Below, piece after piece: positions 54,430 through 64,000 of a stretch of 64,000 bases of DNA. Numbering within the stretch: position 1 is the first letter of the stretch; each line of letters opens with the position of its first letter. Location: contig JAOANR010000004.1 in NCBI GenBank assembly GCA_030278955.1, positions 13,008,428-13,072,427 on the forward strand. Direction: 5' to 3'. The notes beneath the pieces are model-generated. The model was not told where the DNA came from. It saw only the letters and a list, made by a program, of their open reading frames with translations, and did no database searches. The position numbers were made by a program, and so were the translations under genes. This DNA is from Hygrophila difformis (Eukaryota; Streptophyta; Magnoliopsida; Lamiales; Acanthaceae).

Positions 54430-55110
54430 ATGGGCTTGATTAATTGGACTAGCCCGCACCGTCTCATCTAAATGGTGGGTTGGGTTGAATATATAGAGGC
54501 ATATTTAGAAGCGGGTCTAAAAGAGCCAAGTCCGCCTAAACCTGCTGTTGCTTGGACTAATCCGCCATCGGTTGGGCTAGCCCGCTGGCCAAGCCATTCA
54601 TGACATTGTTCACCAAAAAAAAAATTATATAATGTTATTAATGATATAATTTAATAATTTTTATTTGTATATTAAATAATTATAAAATTGACTTGATGTT
54701 AACTAAATTAAATTAAAATAATCTTAATGCTCATTATATCTGTCTGAGCTACTTAATATTACTACTTTTTATACTAATTATTTTTCAAAAATAGAAAAAA
54801 TTTCATTTTATATTTTTAAAAAAATTTTAATATTAAATTAGATAATATATTTAATTTTTGAATAAATAAAAATATTATATAATTTAAAAAATTTAGTTTA
54901 TTTATTAATTAAAAAAACCGCACACTAGCATGCCTAACCGGCAACCTGCCGGTGGGTTGGGTTGGGCCCGAGATAATTATAGTCTGTTTGGAAGCGGGTC
55001 TAAATGGGACAGCCTGTCTAAGCCCGCTCCCGCTATGGGCTGGCCAGTATCGCACCGCCGGCCTGTCAAAGACAGCTCCAACCCGTTCCCCACCCACCAA
55101 ATTTAATATT
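54430..55110. repeat. Degenerate hAT-like repeat, AGCCCGC motifs
   Basis: Two GC-richer ends (54430-54600 and 54920-55100) flank an AT-rich middle. They share GAAGCGGGTCTAAA and GTGGGTTGGGTTG in the same orientation and many GCCCGC words. This resembles the motif-rich MITEs of the window, but I could not find clean ends or a target duplication. The short frames at 54909-55134 follow the motifs. Confidence 0.4.
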
Positions 55111-55706
55111 TCAATGTTCTATTTACTGAGCTAAAAATAATATTAAAATGATTAGTTAAATTAGTAAGAATATTACAAGTAAAAAATGCATTAATGAATG
55201 AAATAAGTATTATTAAAACTGAAACTAATTTTCACATACACTTTTATATATTTAAAGATTTAAATTATATTCTTAAACTTTCCATTATCTAATTATTTAT
55301 GTGCCTCTTTTTTCCTTTATTTATATAGCATGAGCTCTCATCTGCAAACACTTGTGAGAAAAAATATAAATTAATAAATTTCATTTGTGTCACAATCTTG
55401 GTGGATTAAATTTAAAGGTGTCTAATCGCCCGTGACTCGCAATTCAATTTCAGTTGCCCCATTGAATAAGAAAGGTCTTGACTTTATTGATTTAAAGCAA
55501 ATAAATAAATAAACACCAATTTTGTGTTTTTTCTTTTTTTTTTCTTTTTTCTTTTTTAAATGACATATTCAAAATATTAAAGAAAAGGAACTTATAAAAA
55601 ATTCCTAATTATATATATATATCTTTCATTAAACCGTTTATACAGACTAAAAAAGTGGTGGTGTAACCTCGTGCCACAATTCCTAATTATATATTCAACC
55701 TATATA
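55110..55706. other. AT-rich intergenic DNA
   Basis: No gene seen. It ends in a TA microsatellite next to the following SINE. Confidence 0.5.
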
Positions 55707-55707
55707 C

Positions 55708-55859
55708 ATATATATATATATATTATGAGCCATTAAAGGCCTGGAAAAGAGTGGTGGGAGCTCATACCATACAAATTACAAAGAAAGTAAAAAGAGGATA
55801 TGGGGCCACCGGATGGGGATTCGAACCCAATCAATAGGTTGGGAGGTAAGTCCCCAACC
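55708..55859 (-). mobile_element. tRNA-derived SINE, tail type A, minus strand
   Basis: TATGAGCCATTAAAGGCCTG (tail complement) is followed by GTGGTGGGAGCTCATACC, GGGGATTCGAACCCAATC (B box complement) and GTCCCCAACCC. CAACCTATA on both sides is a likely target duplication. The tail is TA-rich rather than pure poly(T). Confidence 0.75.
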
Positions 55860-55869
55860 CAACCTATAA

Positions 55870-56455
55870 TTAGGATTAAACCGAAAATAAATCACTTTAG
55901 CATTAAGATACACAGTGATACTCCACTTATTCAATATAAGTTCTTGAAGCTTTGGGACTTTTATTTGACTATAAATGCTCTAAATAATTTTCAAAAAATA
56001 TATTTAATTTATCTATAATGCTATAGTTTTTTGTAATTTATCAATTAAAAGATAAAAGTTGTTCTTTATTATTATTCTTACTATTCCAATCACAAAAGGG
56101 CTTGGATAAGAGGGAATAATTATATGAAAGGGATGAAGGAATATTTAAGTACTCTTACAAGCTATTTTCTATTTTTGAGGGGTGGGGAGGGAATTTAATT
56201 ATTAAGGATTAAATTAAGGTGTGAATATTGGACCTATTCGTTAGGATGCAAAGTTTCAAATAATCTATAGTTGGATATGACATGTCACATGTGGTGTGCT
56301 ACTATTAATATAATGTACATGATGGTGGGGATGTTTAGGTATAGGATCCCTTGTAATAAATACTGCACTATTCATTGAGAAAGTGGGGTCGTTGTCACAT
56401 TAAATTAATTGTTGATGGGACCAAAAGTTTTTCAAAGGATGGTGAACAAAGTAGA
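55870..56455. other. Intergenic DNA
   Basis: No gene seen. Confidence 0.5.
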
Positions 56456-56458
56456 TAT

Positions 56459-56630
56459 TTTTTTTTTTTTAAAACATTGATACCTATGTGTCGTCAAGGG
56501 TGTGTGGGAGCCCAATCCACACAAATTACAAAGGGCTTCGGGGGAAAGGAGAGGGATAGGGGCCGGGTGGAAATCGAACCCCCAATATGTGGTTGGAAGG
56601 TAAGGGAGATGACCACTGGAGTCGAGTCCC
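56459..56630 (-). mobile_element. tRNA-derived SINE, tail type B, minus strand
   Basis: A T-run, then AACATTGATACCTATGTGTC, GTGTGGGAGCCCAATCC, B box complement GGAAATCGAACCCCC and A box complement GATGACCACTGGAGTCG. Its tail differs from the type A copies and matches 56816-56976. Confidence 0.75.
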
Positions 56631-56815
56631 ATTTTGTTAATATTAAATTTTATAATTAGGGATAATTAGGGGATTACCTATGTAATACTTTAACTACATA
56701 GAATAGGCACCATGAAAAACCAAACGTTGGCCCCTGTCTTTTTTCAGTTTGGTATTAAAATATAAAAAAATAGAGAGCTGAAAATTGTATTGTGTCATAA
56801 ATCAATTACTTCTGG

Positions 56816-56976
56816 GGTTGGGGACTCACCCTAGCGGTCAAGTTCCCCTTCTCCCAACCATAGGTTGGGGGTTCGATCCCCACCCGGCCCCTTATCCCCT
56901 TTTGTAATTTGTATGGTTTGGGCTCCCATACACATTTGCCGACATATGAGTGTCACTGTTTACCAAAAAAAAAAAA
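56816..56976 (+). mobile_element. tRNA-derived SINE, tail type B
   Basis: Flanked by AATCAATTACTTCTGG / AATCAATTTCTTCCGG (56800-56815 and 56977-56992, two mismatches). A box CACCCTAGCGGTCAAG, B box GGGGGTTCGATCCCC, tail CCGACATATGAGTGTCACTG plus poly(A). The diverged duplication makes it older than the type A copies with perfect duplications. Confidence 0.85.
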
Positions 56977-57654
56977 AATCAATTTCTTCCGGTAGTACCA
57001 TGCCCAATACACAGGAAGCATTTGGGGACGCTCGCTCCCAAATGTCTCCCACTGTCCTGTTAATAAGTAGCCCGGGACAAACATATGTAAATAGATAGTC
57101 ACTATATATATATAGACACAACGACGAGCTGAACAATGAAAGTGTCATACTACTATTTGGTCTCATCCCTACAATACTTCAAACATATTATGTCAGTAAG
57201 ATGATAATATTTAGAGCAGCTTGTTCATAAAATGCACACTGATAATGAAACATGCTTAGGCCATCTCCAGCAATAAACTCTATTTCCCAGTCAACTCTAC
57301 TCTATTTTCCAGTCTAGTTTACAGTTTTTTACTTTTCATCTCCAACAATCAACTCTAAATTTCCCTCTATTTAAGAATATTCCATTTTGATTCTTTTTAC
57401 TATTCATTTAATTTTTATCTATCAAATTAATATATTGTTTATATTTAAATATATATGTTATATTTAAATTTTATAATTATTTTTTTAAAGACATATTTTT
57501 ATTTTTTGTTTAATTTTATATTATTTTTAAGTTATTTAATAGATTTTTATTTTTTTTTTATAATCTAAACAATATTCAACAAATTATTATACAAACTCAA
57601 AAAAAAAAATACAAACCATAAATTTATTTAATATTAAATTGACAATACAATACT

Positions 57655-58974
57655 CTAAGAATTTGAAAATTCTTCCCATAAATGATCAATCAAAGCATTA
57701 CGAAGGGCAAAATGAGCATCTTTATCTTTGATTTTTCTAAATCGGGTAAGAAATGCTTGGAACTGATCAGTTTCTTCATCTACCACTTCAACATCGGGGA
57801 TCGGAACTTCTCTTGCATCATCAATAGACACTTCAAGATCCCTTTCATCTTCAATTATCATATTATGCATAATAATGCATGCTGCCATTATATCATGCAA
57901 AACATCTTTGTTCCAAAAACGGGCTGGATTGGCTACAATTGCAAATCGACTTTGAAGAACTCCGAATGCTCGCTCGACATCTTTTCTACATGCCTCCTGT
58001 TTCATTGCAAATAATTTCTTTTTTTGTGTTCGGGGATCCTGAATTGTTTGCACAAGTGTTGCCCATTTTGGATATATCACATCCGCAAGGTAGTAACCCA
58101 TATCATATTCTTTTCCTTGGATGACATAATGTGCCCGTGGAGCAATTCCTCTAGCAAGATCAGTAAAAAGATGAGATCTTTCTAACACATTAATATCATT
58201 ATTAGATCCTGGCATACCAAAGTATGCATGCCATATCCAGAGATCATAATCAGCAATAATTTCAAGAATTATTGTTGGTTTTCCACTACGACCTGCATAT
58301 TGCCCTGACCAACCAGTTGGACAATTTTTCCACCTCCAATGCATGCAATCTAGACTACCTAACATTCCTGGAAATCCACGCGTTTTGCCAATATACAGTA
58401 GTCTCTCAATATCATTTGAATTAGGGGATCTTAAATATTGAGTTGAAAATATTTCAACAATTGCACGACAAAACCTCTTAACACATTCAATGGTAGTGGA
58501 CTCACCAATATTAATGTATTCATCAACTGCATCCGCGGGCAATGCATATGCCAATACACGAAAGGCAGCTGTAACTTTCTGAAGTGTGGACAAACCCATC
58601 CTCCCGGCTGCATTGCACCGCTGCTCAAAGTATTCATCATGGTTTTTCACAGAATCGGTGATACGAAGAAATAAACTTCGAGACATTCGGAAACGTCTAC
58701 GAAACATTTCTTCATTGTATGTTGGATTTTCAGAAAAGTAGTCATTGAAAAGTCGTTCGGCAGCTGCATCTCGATCACGATGGATTACTCTACGACCCGG
58801 AACCGAGCCTCCATGCACATTTGCGATAGCTTGGTTGCTTAACCACCCTGCAACAACAAGATTAGTGTTACATTGTTGTTGAATGAGTAATTGTTGGTGA
58901 TGACGTATTGAATCATCAATATCATCATCGAATAATATTGAAGTGAGGTGATGAGGAATGCCATTGGGATTCAT
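57655..58974 (-). CDS. PIF/Harbinger transposase (DDE)
   Basis: 439 residues, fully open, start MNPNGIPHHLTS. It cuts and pastes the element in the nucleus. An N-terminal helix-rich part (residues 60-200) with FRRRFRMSRSLFLRI and LPADAVDEYINIGEST precedes the catalytic core. Asp209 lies in GSLDCMHW, Asp260 in GMPGSNNDINVL and Glu334 in KDVERAFGVLQSRF. GYYLADVIYPKW at about 294-305 and CIIMHNMIIEDE near 365 are further family blocks. Length and motifs match intact plant transposases of this superfamily, and nothing is broken. It diverges from the Myb-like gene across the spacer at 58975-59689, which would hold both promoters. Confidence 0.94.
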   Translation of the reverse strand: MNPNGIPHHLTSILFDDDIDDSIRHHQQLLIQQQCNTNLVVAGWLSNQAIANVHGGSVPGRRVIHRDRDAAAERLFNDYFSENPTYNEEMFRRRFRMSRSLFLRITDSVKNHDEYFEQRCNAAGRMGLSTLQKVTAAFRVLAYALPADAVDEYINIGESTTIECVKRFCRAIVEIFSTQYLRSPNSNDIERLLYIGKTRGFPGMLGSLDCMHWRWKNCPTGWSGQYAGRSGKPTIILEIIADYDLWIWHAYFGMPGSNNDINVLERSHLFTDLARGIAPRAHYVIQGKEYDMGYYLADVIYPKWATLVQTIQDPRTQKKKLFAMKQEACRKDVERAFGVLQSRFAIVANPARFWNKDVLHDIMAACIIMHNMIIEDERDLEVSIDDAREVPIPDVEVVDEETDQFQAFLTRFRKIKDKDAHFALRNALIDHLWEEFSNS

Positions 58975-59049
58975 CTTTCTTAGGAAATATTTTAGATAAA
59001 TGGTTTGCTACATGTGAATGAAACTAACTTCTATTTTATAATGATAAAA

Positions 59050-59560
59050 AATGCATTGGATTCCAAAATGATAATTGTGTGTGAGTGGGAATCATACATG
59101 TGGTTGAGTGGGCATCTTATCATAATTTGTTGGTATGTGTGTGAGTGGGAATCATACATGTGAGCATAATGAAGAAGAAAATCCGGATATGAGTAGTCTT
59201 GGTTTTGGAATGTGAGCATGACATAACAATTGAGTGGGAATCATGCCATGTGAGGTTGAGTGGGCATCTTATCATAATTTGTTGGGTTGTGTGTGAGTGG
59301 GAATCATACATGTGGTTGAGTGGGCATCTTATTATAATTTGTTGGTATGTGTGTGAGTGGGAATCATACATGTGAGCATAATGAAGAAGAAAATCCGGAT
59401 ATGAGTAGTCTTGGTCTTGGAATGTGAGCATGACATAACAATTGAGTGGGAATCATGCCATGTGAGGTTGAGTGGGCATCTTATCATAATTTGTTGGGTT
59501 GTGTGTGAGTGGGAATTATACATGTGAGGTTGAGTGGGAATATTGTTTGAGTGAGAATCT
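59050..59560. repeat. 212-bp tandem repeat between the Harbinger genes
   Basis: TGGTATGTGTGTGAGTGGGA recurs at 59131 and 59343, a period of 212 bases, about 2.3 copies. Inside each are smaller repeats of GAGTGGGAATCATACATGTG and GAGTGGGCATCTTAT. Located in the shared upstream region, it may act in the control of both genes. Frames at 59031-59523 are translations of the repeat. Confidence 0.85.
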
Positions 59561-59689
59561 TGTCATAGTTTTTGGTATGTATAGAAATATCTTGTTATAA
59601 ATTGCAAGGTTCACACATTTGCACTCACCACTCCAAAACTTCCTAAAATCTTTCTTGGTTTCTAGTTTCTCTCAAATTCTTTCTTTGAA

Positions 59690-60717
59690 ATGGCCAACTC
59701 TAGAAATACTAACTACTCTATTGATGAAGATAGACATCTTTGTCGTGTGTACATAGATATTTCCCAAGATCCGGAAGTTGGAATTGCTCAAAAAAAAGAG
59801 CAATTTTGGGGTCGCATTGCTCAAGTTTATAATGCTGATAAACCAAACTCTTATATGCCGGATAGAAGTCCTCGATCAATGGAGACTCGTATGCATCTCA
59901 TCTTGAGTGCAACATCTAAGTTCAAGGCATGCATTCAACAAGTTGAATACACTAATCCAAGTGGTGCATCCGAAAGTGATATTGTAAGTTTACATTTTTA
60001 TTTTAACTGTGAATTACCGTATTTCAAAATATTAAAATGTTTTATTGTTATTCAGATGAGTCGTGCAAAACAATTGATGACCCTCGATCCCAATATAATA
60101 AAGGATTCAAATTTGAGCATGTATGGGATCTTCTGAAAGATTTCGAGAAGTTCGAATGTAAATCACAAAAATCACGACCCGATACATTTTCTTCCCAATC
60201 GGCCCAGTCAAATACGCCGGTGCCGGATTCTCCCATATCACCCGATGCAGTTCCCTCATTTGCAATAAATTTAAGTGATGACAGTGGAAGTGGTTCTGCA
60301 TCTAAGCGCCCATTGGGAGTTAAAAAGTCAAAAATTAAGAAGAAAAAAGGTGAGGATTTTTCTGTTCTCGTAAACACATTATTGGAATCAAATCAAAAAA
60401 TACAAACATTATTTGAGGGGTCAAATGTTAAAAATTTAGAATTACAAGAAAAGAGAAATAATGAAATAATTAGAGCAAATGACCTGATCCAAAAATCGCA
60501 AGAAATGGCACAATGGGAAGCTGATAATAAAATTCTAATGATGGATACATCGTCAATTCCCAACATGGCATCTCTCTTATACTTTGAGCAAGAACAAGCG
60601 AGGATTATTAAAAAAAGATCAAGCGTTCATCCCGGCAATGATTTCAACTTTGGAAGTTATTTTCCAGATATGGGAGGATCTGGATCTGGATCTGGATCGG
60701 GCTTAGGAGATTATTAA
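59690..60717 (+). pseudogene. Harbinger Myb/SANT-like gene, frameshifted
   Basis: This second Harbinger protein normally binds DNA and helps bring the transposase to it. Exon 1 (59690-59983) encodes MANSRNTNYSIDEDRHLCRV, then EQFWGRIAQVYNADKPNSYM and RSMETRMHLILSATSKFKAC. The intron 59984-60055 has GT and AG ends. Exon 2 begins MSRAKQLMTLDPN, where the frame should change to QYNKGFKFEHVWDLLKDFEK. One base seems lost near 60087, so the spliced product stops after MYGIF. The remaining frame runs to 60717 with a basic KKSKIKKKKG and a Gly/Ser-rich end. Without an alternative splice, the protein is truncated after about 125 residues. Confidence 0.8.
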
Positions 60718-61139
60718 TGTATAATTATTGTATTGCATTTAGTGTAATGTTATTGTATTTCTGTATTTTAATTTTAATGCAATGTATTTCAATTCTATAT
60801 TAATGTTATATTTTTAATTATTTCAAATATTTAATATAATATATATATACAAAAGAAAAACAGAAAATAAGGTTATAAGAAAAAAAAGAAAAAGAAAAAA
60901 AAAGGAAAAAGGCAGAATAGCGCTGGCTACAGTGCCCCGCTACAAATGGCAGGACACTATTCACTCCCCATCATTTTACCGTCCCGTTTGCCGTTTCCCG
61001 ATGGCTGCTGGAGTAGTTTTCACCGGCAAAGTGGCGTCTGACGCCAAATAAGAGCTGCTGCTGGAGATGCTCTTAGTTAAACATTTAACGGCTAACCAAC
61101 CCCATAGTCATATTCAACAATTAGAACATGAAAAACATA

Positions 61140-61406
61140 TACTCTCTCCGTTTTTATTTAACATTACCTCTTGCATAGTTGATACTATTCATTAAGCAAC
61201 ATTGATTCGACTTTTTAATATAGTTATATAAGATAAAACATAGTCAAGTAACATGTTGTTGGATTCGTCTAATCGTGTAGTTTTAGAATATTAATTTTTT
61301 ATAATTTTTAATTGTATATGATTCGAATTATTAATGATTAAAAATGTGTATTGTATTGCGTGCAATGTAAAAATTGAGAGGTTATATAAAAGAAATAGAA
61401 GGAGTA
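61140..61406. mobile_element. Stowaway MITE
   Basis: 263 bp (61142-61404) between TA dinucleotides, with ends CTCTCTCCGTTTTTATTTAA and AAAAGAAATAGAAGGAG. It is the same family as the split MITE at 657-9416. Confidence 0.85.
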
Positions 61407-63680
61407 TATGGCTTCTACTATCAACTCCACGGTCAAAACATAGGTTGAATTCGAACCTTCCCACGGTTGCGAAGGTGACCGTGCTCACTCCGTAGCTCGA
61501 GCTTGGACCCTTAAAACAGAGCAAAAATTTGTGAAATTTAACCTGATGAAACTATGTATCAAGGGGAGTCCAAAAACATAAAAACCCCTTGCTTGGACTT
61601 GATGAGCTGAGCTGAAAAAATTCCCAAAAATTGAGAAAACGCTAGGTGGCCAAAACTTGAACAAAAAGGCAGGTCGCCTTCTTCAATATCTACTCAATTC
61701 AGTTCAACAACAATCACGAATCCAAAAAGTGGTTTGGAACCTTGAAGTAGCACTACAAAGCTATAATGAAAGCCTAACTCAATTCGATCAGCAACTAACC
61801 CAGAAACTAGCACCAACTTGGAATATCAACACTGAAAACAATCAAATTTTGAAGCTTAGAACTCAATTCACTTAAATCCAGTTCCTGTGATTCCAAGGGC
61901 TAAGATGTAGTCAAAACACGAATTCTCACGTATCTGATCTGAAGTTAATCCCGTGTACTCAAATGGTTAGATGGCCATACCCAAAATGGAGTTGTTAAGA
62001 CCCGACAGACCTAAATTCGACCCGACTAACCTATTTATGAGGATGCTTAAACAGTCCACACAAACCCTTTAACCTGTTCAACCCGTTTAATTTATTTAAA
62101 CATGTCAAATGAGTCTTTTAACTCGAGTCCGACATGTTAACCCATTTACGATATTCAAATTTTCAACATAATCGTTTTTAGTAATACACAATTAAAATCA
62201 CGACTCTTCCAAATACAAATCTAGTTAAAATGTTTATACTTTATAGTAAATGGAAAATCTACAATATAAATAATATAAAATCCAAAATAAACATCCAAAA
62301 GTTCAAAATTTAAATAAATGACAACACAAATAAGATAGAACAGTCCAAACTCCAAAGTAGGAAGGAAACTAAATAAAGAGTAATATTAAGAATACAATAA
62401 ATTTCAAAATTAACCCTGGGGAACAGGGCGTGTTGTGGAGAAGTTGGAGCTTCTCTACGCTTAAACAAACATCGGCTTTGGACATAGAGCAACCTTAAGT
62501 CTTTGGACATGGAACCACCAGTTTTTCAAAATTGACGGGGCCCACCGGTTCCGTTCCACTATTTGGGGGAACCGGAACCAATGGTGACAACCAATAGATC
62601 GGAGTTTCTGTTATTGAAAAGGAAACGGACAAGTCACAACTGATCGGTTCAAAGTGTGGTTAACTGACTCAAAAGGTAAAATGAAGGTATCCACGTACTC
62701 TTACATGATAGAAGTAGTAGACATAGTCTTATGATAATATTTTTAACCCATCACAAATAGTGACTCTTACATCACATTTATCCACTTCCACTCTCAAATT
62801 ATGTGTGCATATTCAAGACTTCCCTAGTATGTATTGTTCTTGACTTCAATGCATGTTACAACTAATTGCTCAACAAAAAGAAAAACTGTCGTTTTTCACT
62901 TTGTGGAGTGAAATTGCAATTTGGTCATTAGTTGGTCGACATTTTTATTCACATCCACCACTAGTTGTCTTCATAACGAATCATTTCTTCTCATTTGGCA
63001 ACTAAATGAGTTGAATTTTTTTTTTTTCTAAAATTTTGAAAAAAATTAAGCTGTAATTATGATACATTCTAGATGACCAATCAGAACAATTGGTTTTGTA
63101 ATTCAATTGCTATTTTTTTCCTTTTTCTTTTCGGATGATTGGAAATTGGAAATTATTTCAAGCACCATTGACTTGACTTTACATTGGAAATTTGTGGGTA
63201 CAACGATGTTAACATGTAATGATGGTCGTGTAATAAGAAGCCCGGATTCAAGTAGTTATATATACACGAATATAGTTATTGTAATATACTATTATATCTC
63301 TTTATTGACATGCATGCCTCTTTCCCTTTTATGGATCAAGTTATATACATATCCGGTATTGTTCGAAGCCACTATAAATCTTAGCTCCTCATTTGTTTAA
63401 GTTAGTTTGATAGAATGATAATATTGTGAAAATGGTTTTAAATAACTTTTTGTCCTGGAGGAACATGCTTTATTCAAAAGTGAAATACGTACTCAATAAG
63501 TGTGTTTTTTTTCGAATAAGTAATAAGTGTAGTAATTTTCACTTATTGCACAAATAATTGAATTTCAAATAAATATATACTAATATATTATTAAATTATC
63601 ATTCCATTAATGTGTAATATCATTATATATAATTATGTATTTATATAAATATTTATTCTATAATTTTATAATAGATTATA
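61407..63680. other. Intergenic DNA
   Basis: No gene recognised. The frames at 61657-61875 and 63107-63400 have no family features. ACCCG-rich wording at 62000-62150 and a GC-richer stretch with GGTTCCGTTCC at 62540-62580 may be ends of old MITEs. Confidence 0.5.
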
Positions 63681-63682
63681 AT

Positions 63683-63758
63683 ATTATTTTTATATATAGT
63701 ATTTTTTTTTTGCGGATCACCCTATACAGGCTAGCTAATTATTTTTATATATAGTATT
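63683..63758 (-). mobile_element. Micro-insertion: about 35-bp retroposon tail
   Basis: A 20-bp direct repeat beginning ATTATTTTTATATATAGTAT (about 63683-63702 and 63738-63757) flanks a T-run followed by GCGGATCACCCTATACAGGC. On the minus strand the insert reads CCTGTATAGGGTGATCCGC plus poly(A). It shares CCTGTATAGG with the insert at 39839-39868. Confidence 0.65.
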
Positions 63759-64000
63759 GATTCAGTAATCATAATTCATAAAGATTATATATATTTTTGG
63801 TGTCACCTTTTCACCAAAAAAAAAAAAAAAAAAAAAACGGCTAAAACGATCATATCACTTAAATCTATTATTGGTAGTCAGTACCCCTAAACCCTTAATC
63901 AGTTAAGAGAGCACAATAGTACTATAAAACTTTTGTTCTGATTTTAATTATAGGTTATGGTACCATATAGGATATGTATGCTTTTGACATTGCACATAGA
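63759..64000. other. AT-rich end of window
   Basis: Contains a poly(A) run at 63818-63837. No gene seen. Confidence 0.5.

Larger units (their letters stand above)
57259..61072. mobile_element. PIF/Harbinger transposon, full length
   Basis: 3,814 bp with ends GGCCATCTCCAGCA and TGCTGGAGATGCTC (12 of 14 pair) and TTA on both sides (57256-57258 and 61073-61075). It holds two divergent genes, a DDE transposase on the minus strand and a Myb/SANT-like gene on the plus strand, with a repeat-rich spacer of about 715 bases between them. This is the standard plan of plant PIF/Harbinger elements, which need both proteins. The last part (60900-61072) is GC-richer and includes GGCGTCTGACGCC, a palindrome. 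Confidence 0.94.

Overview
The window is nuclear DNA of a flowering plant, most likely a eudicot. It is AT-rich and crowded with plant-type transposons: Ty3/gypsy LTR elements, Helitrons, hAT, CACTA, Mutator, Harbinger and Stowaway elements, LINEs and tRNA-derived SINEs. The only gene I judge intact and of host function is a plant AGC-VIII protein kinase on the minus strand (18044-20119, two exons). The species cannot be fixed from the sequence.

Layout. 1-11226: remains of an autonomous-type Helitron. Its helicase reading frame is split by a Stowaway MITE (657-9416), which is itself split by a long-LTR Ty3/gypsy element (806-9304, target duplication ATCAA). The Helitron 3' end lies at 11226. 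11227-14685: a stretch ending in a second Helitron 3' terminus and carrying a truncated, frameshifted alpha/beta-hydrolase gene fragment. 15172-16830: Stowaways and a hAT-type element. 17690-17905: a SINE. 18044-20119: the AGC kinase. 20900-31670: MITEs and larger non-autonomous DNA elements (CACTA 21716-23416; hAT-type at 23935, 25675 and 27227; a Mutator-like element with about 540-bp inverted repeats at 28423-29652; a Tourist-like element at 30156). 32388-34440: a 5'-truncated LINE, followed directly by a SINE in its own target duplication. 34680-39620: SINEs, a minus-strand Helitron end, a 228-bp tandem duplication, another hAT-type MITE and G-rich minisatellites. 39990-53060: a LINE relic interrupted by a 12.4-kb Tat-lineage Ty3/gypsy element (40245-52682, target duplication CAGTG). 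This element carries a convergent antisense gene for a plant-mobile-domain plus coiled-coil protein. 53800-57000: more SINEs. 57259-61072: a complete PIF/Harbinger element with an intact transposase and a Myb-like second gene. The rest, to 64000, is intergenic DNA with small MITE and SINE debris.

How the parts relate. Nesting gives relative ages: Helitron, then Stowaway, then long-LTR element; and LINE, then Tat element. Both LTR elements have nearly identical LTRs but broken pol genes, so they probably moved recently using proteins supplied by relatives. The Harbinger element is the only DNA transposon here that still encodes a full-length transposase. All coordinates and alignments were made by eye; family assignments rest on motif recognition, not on database searches.
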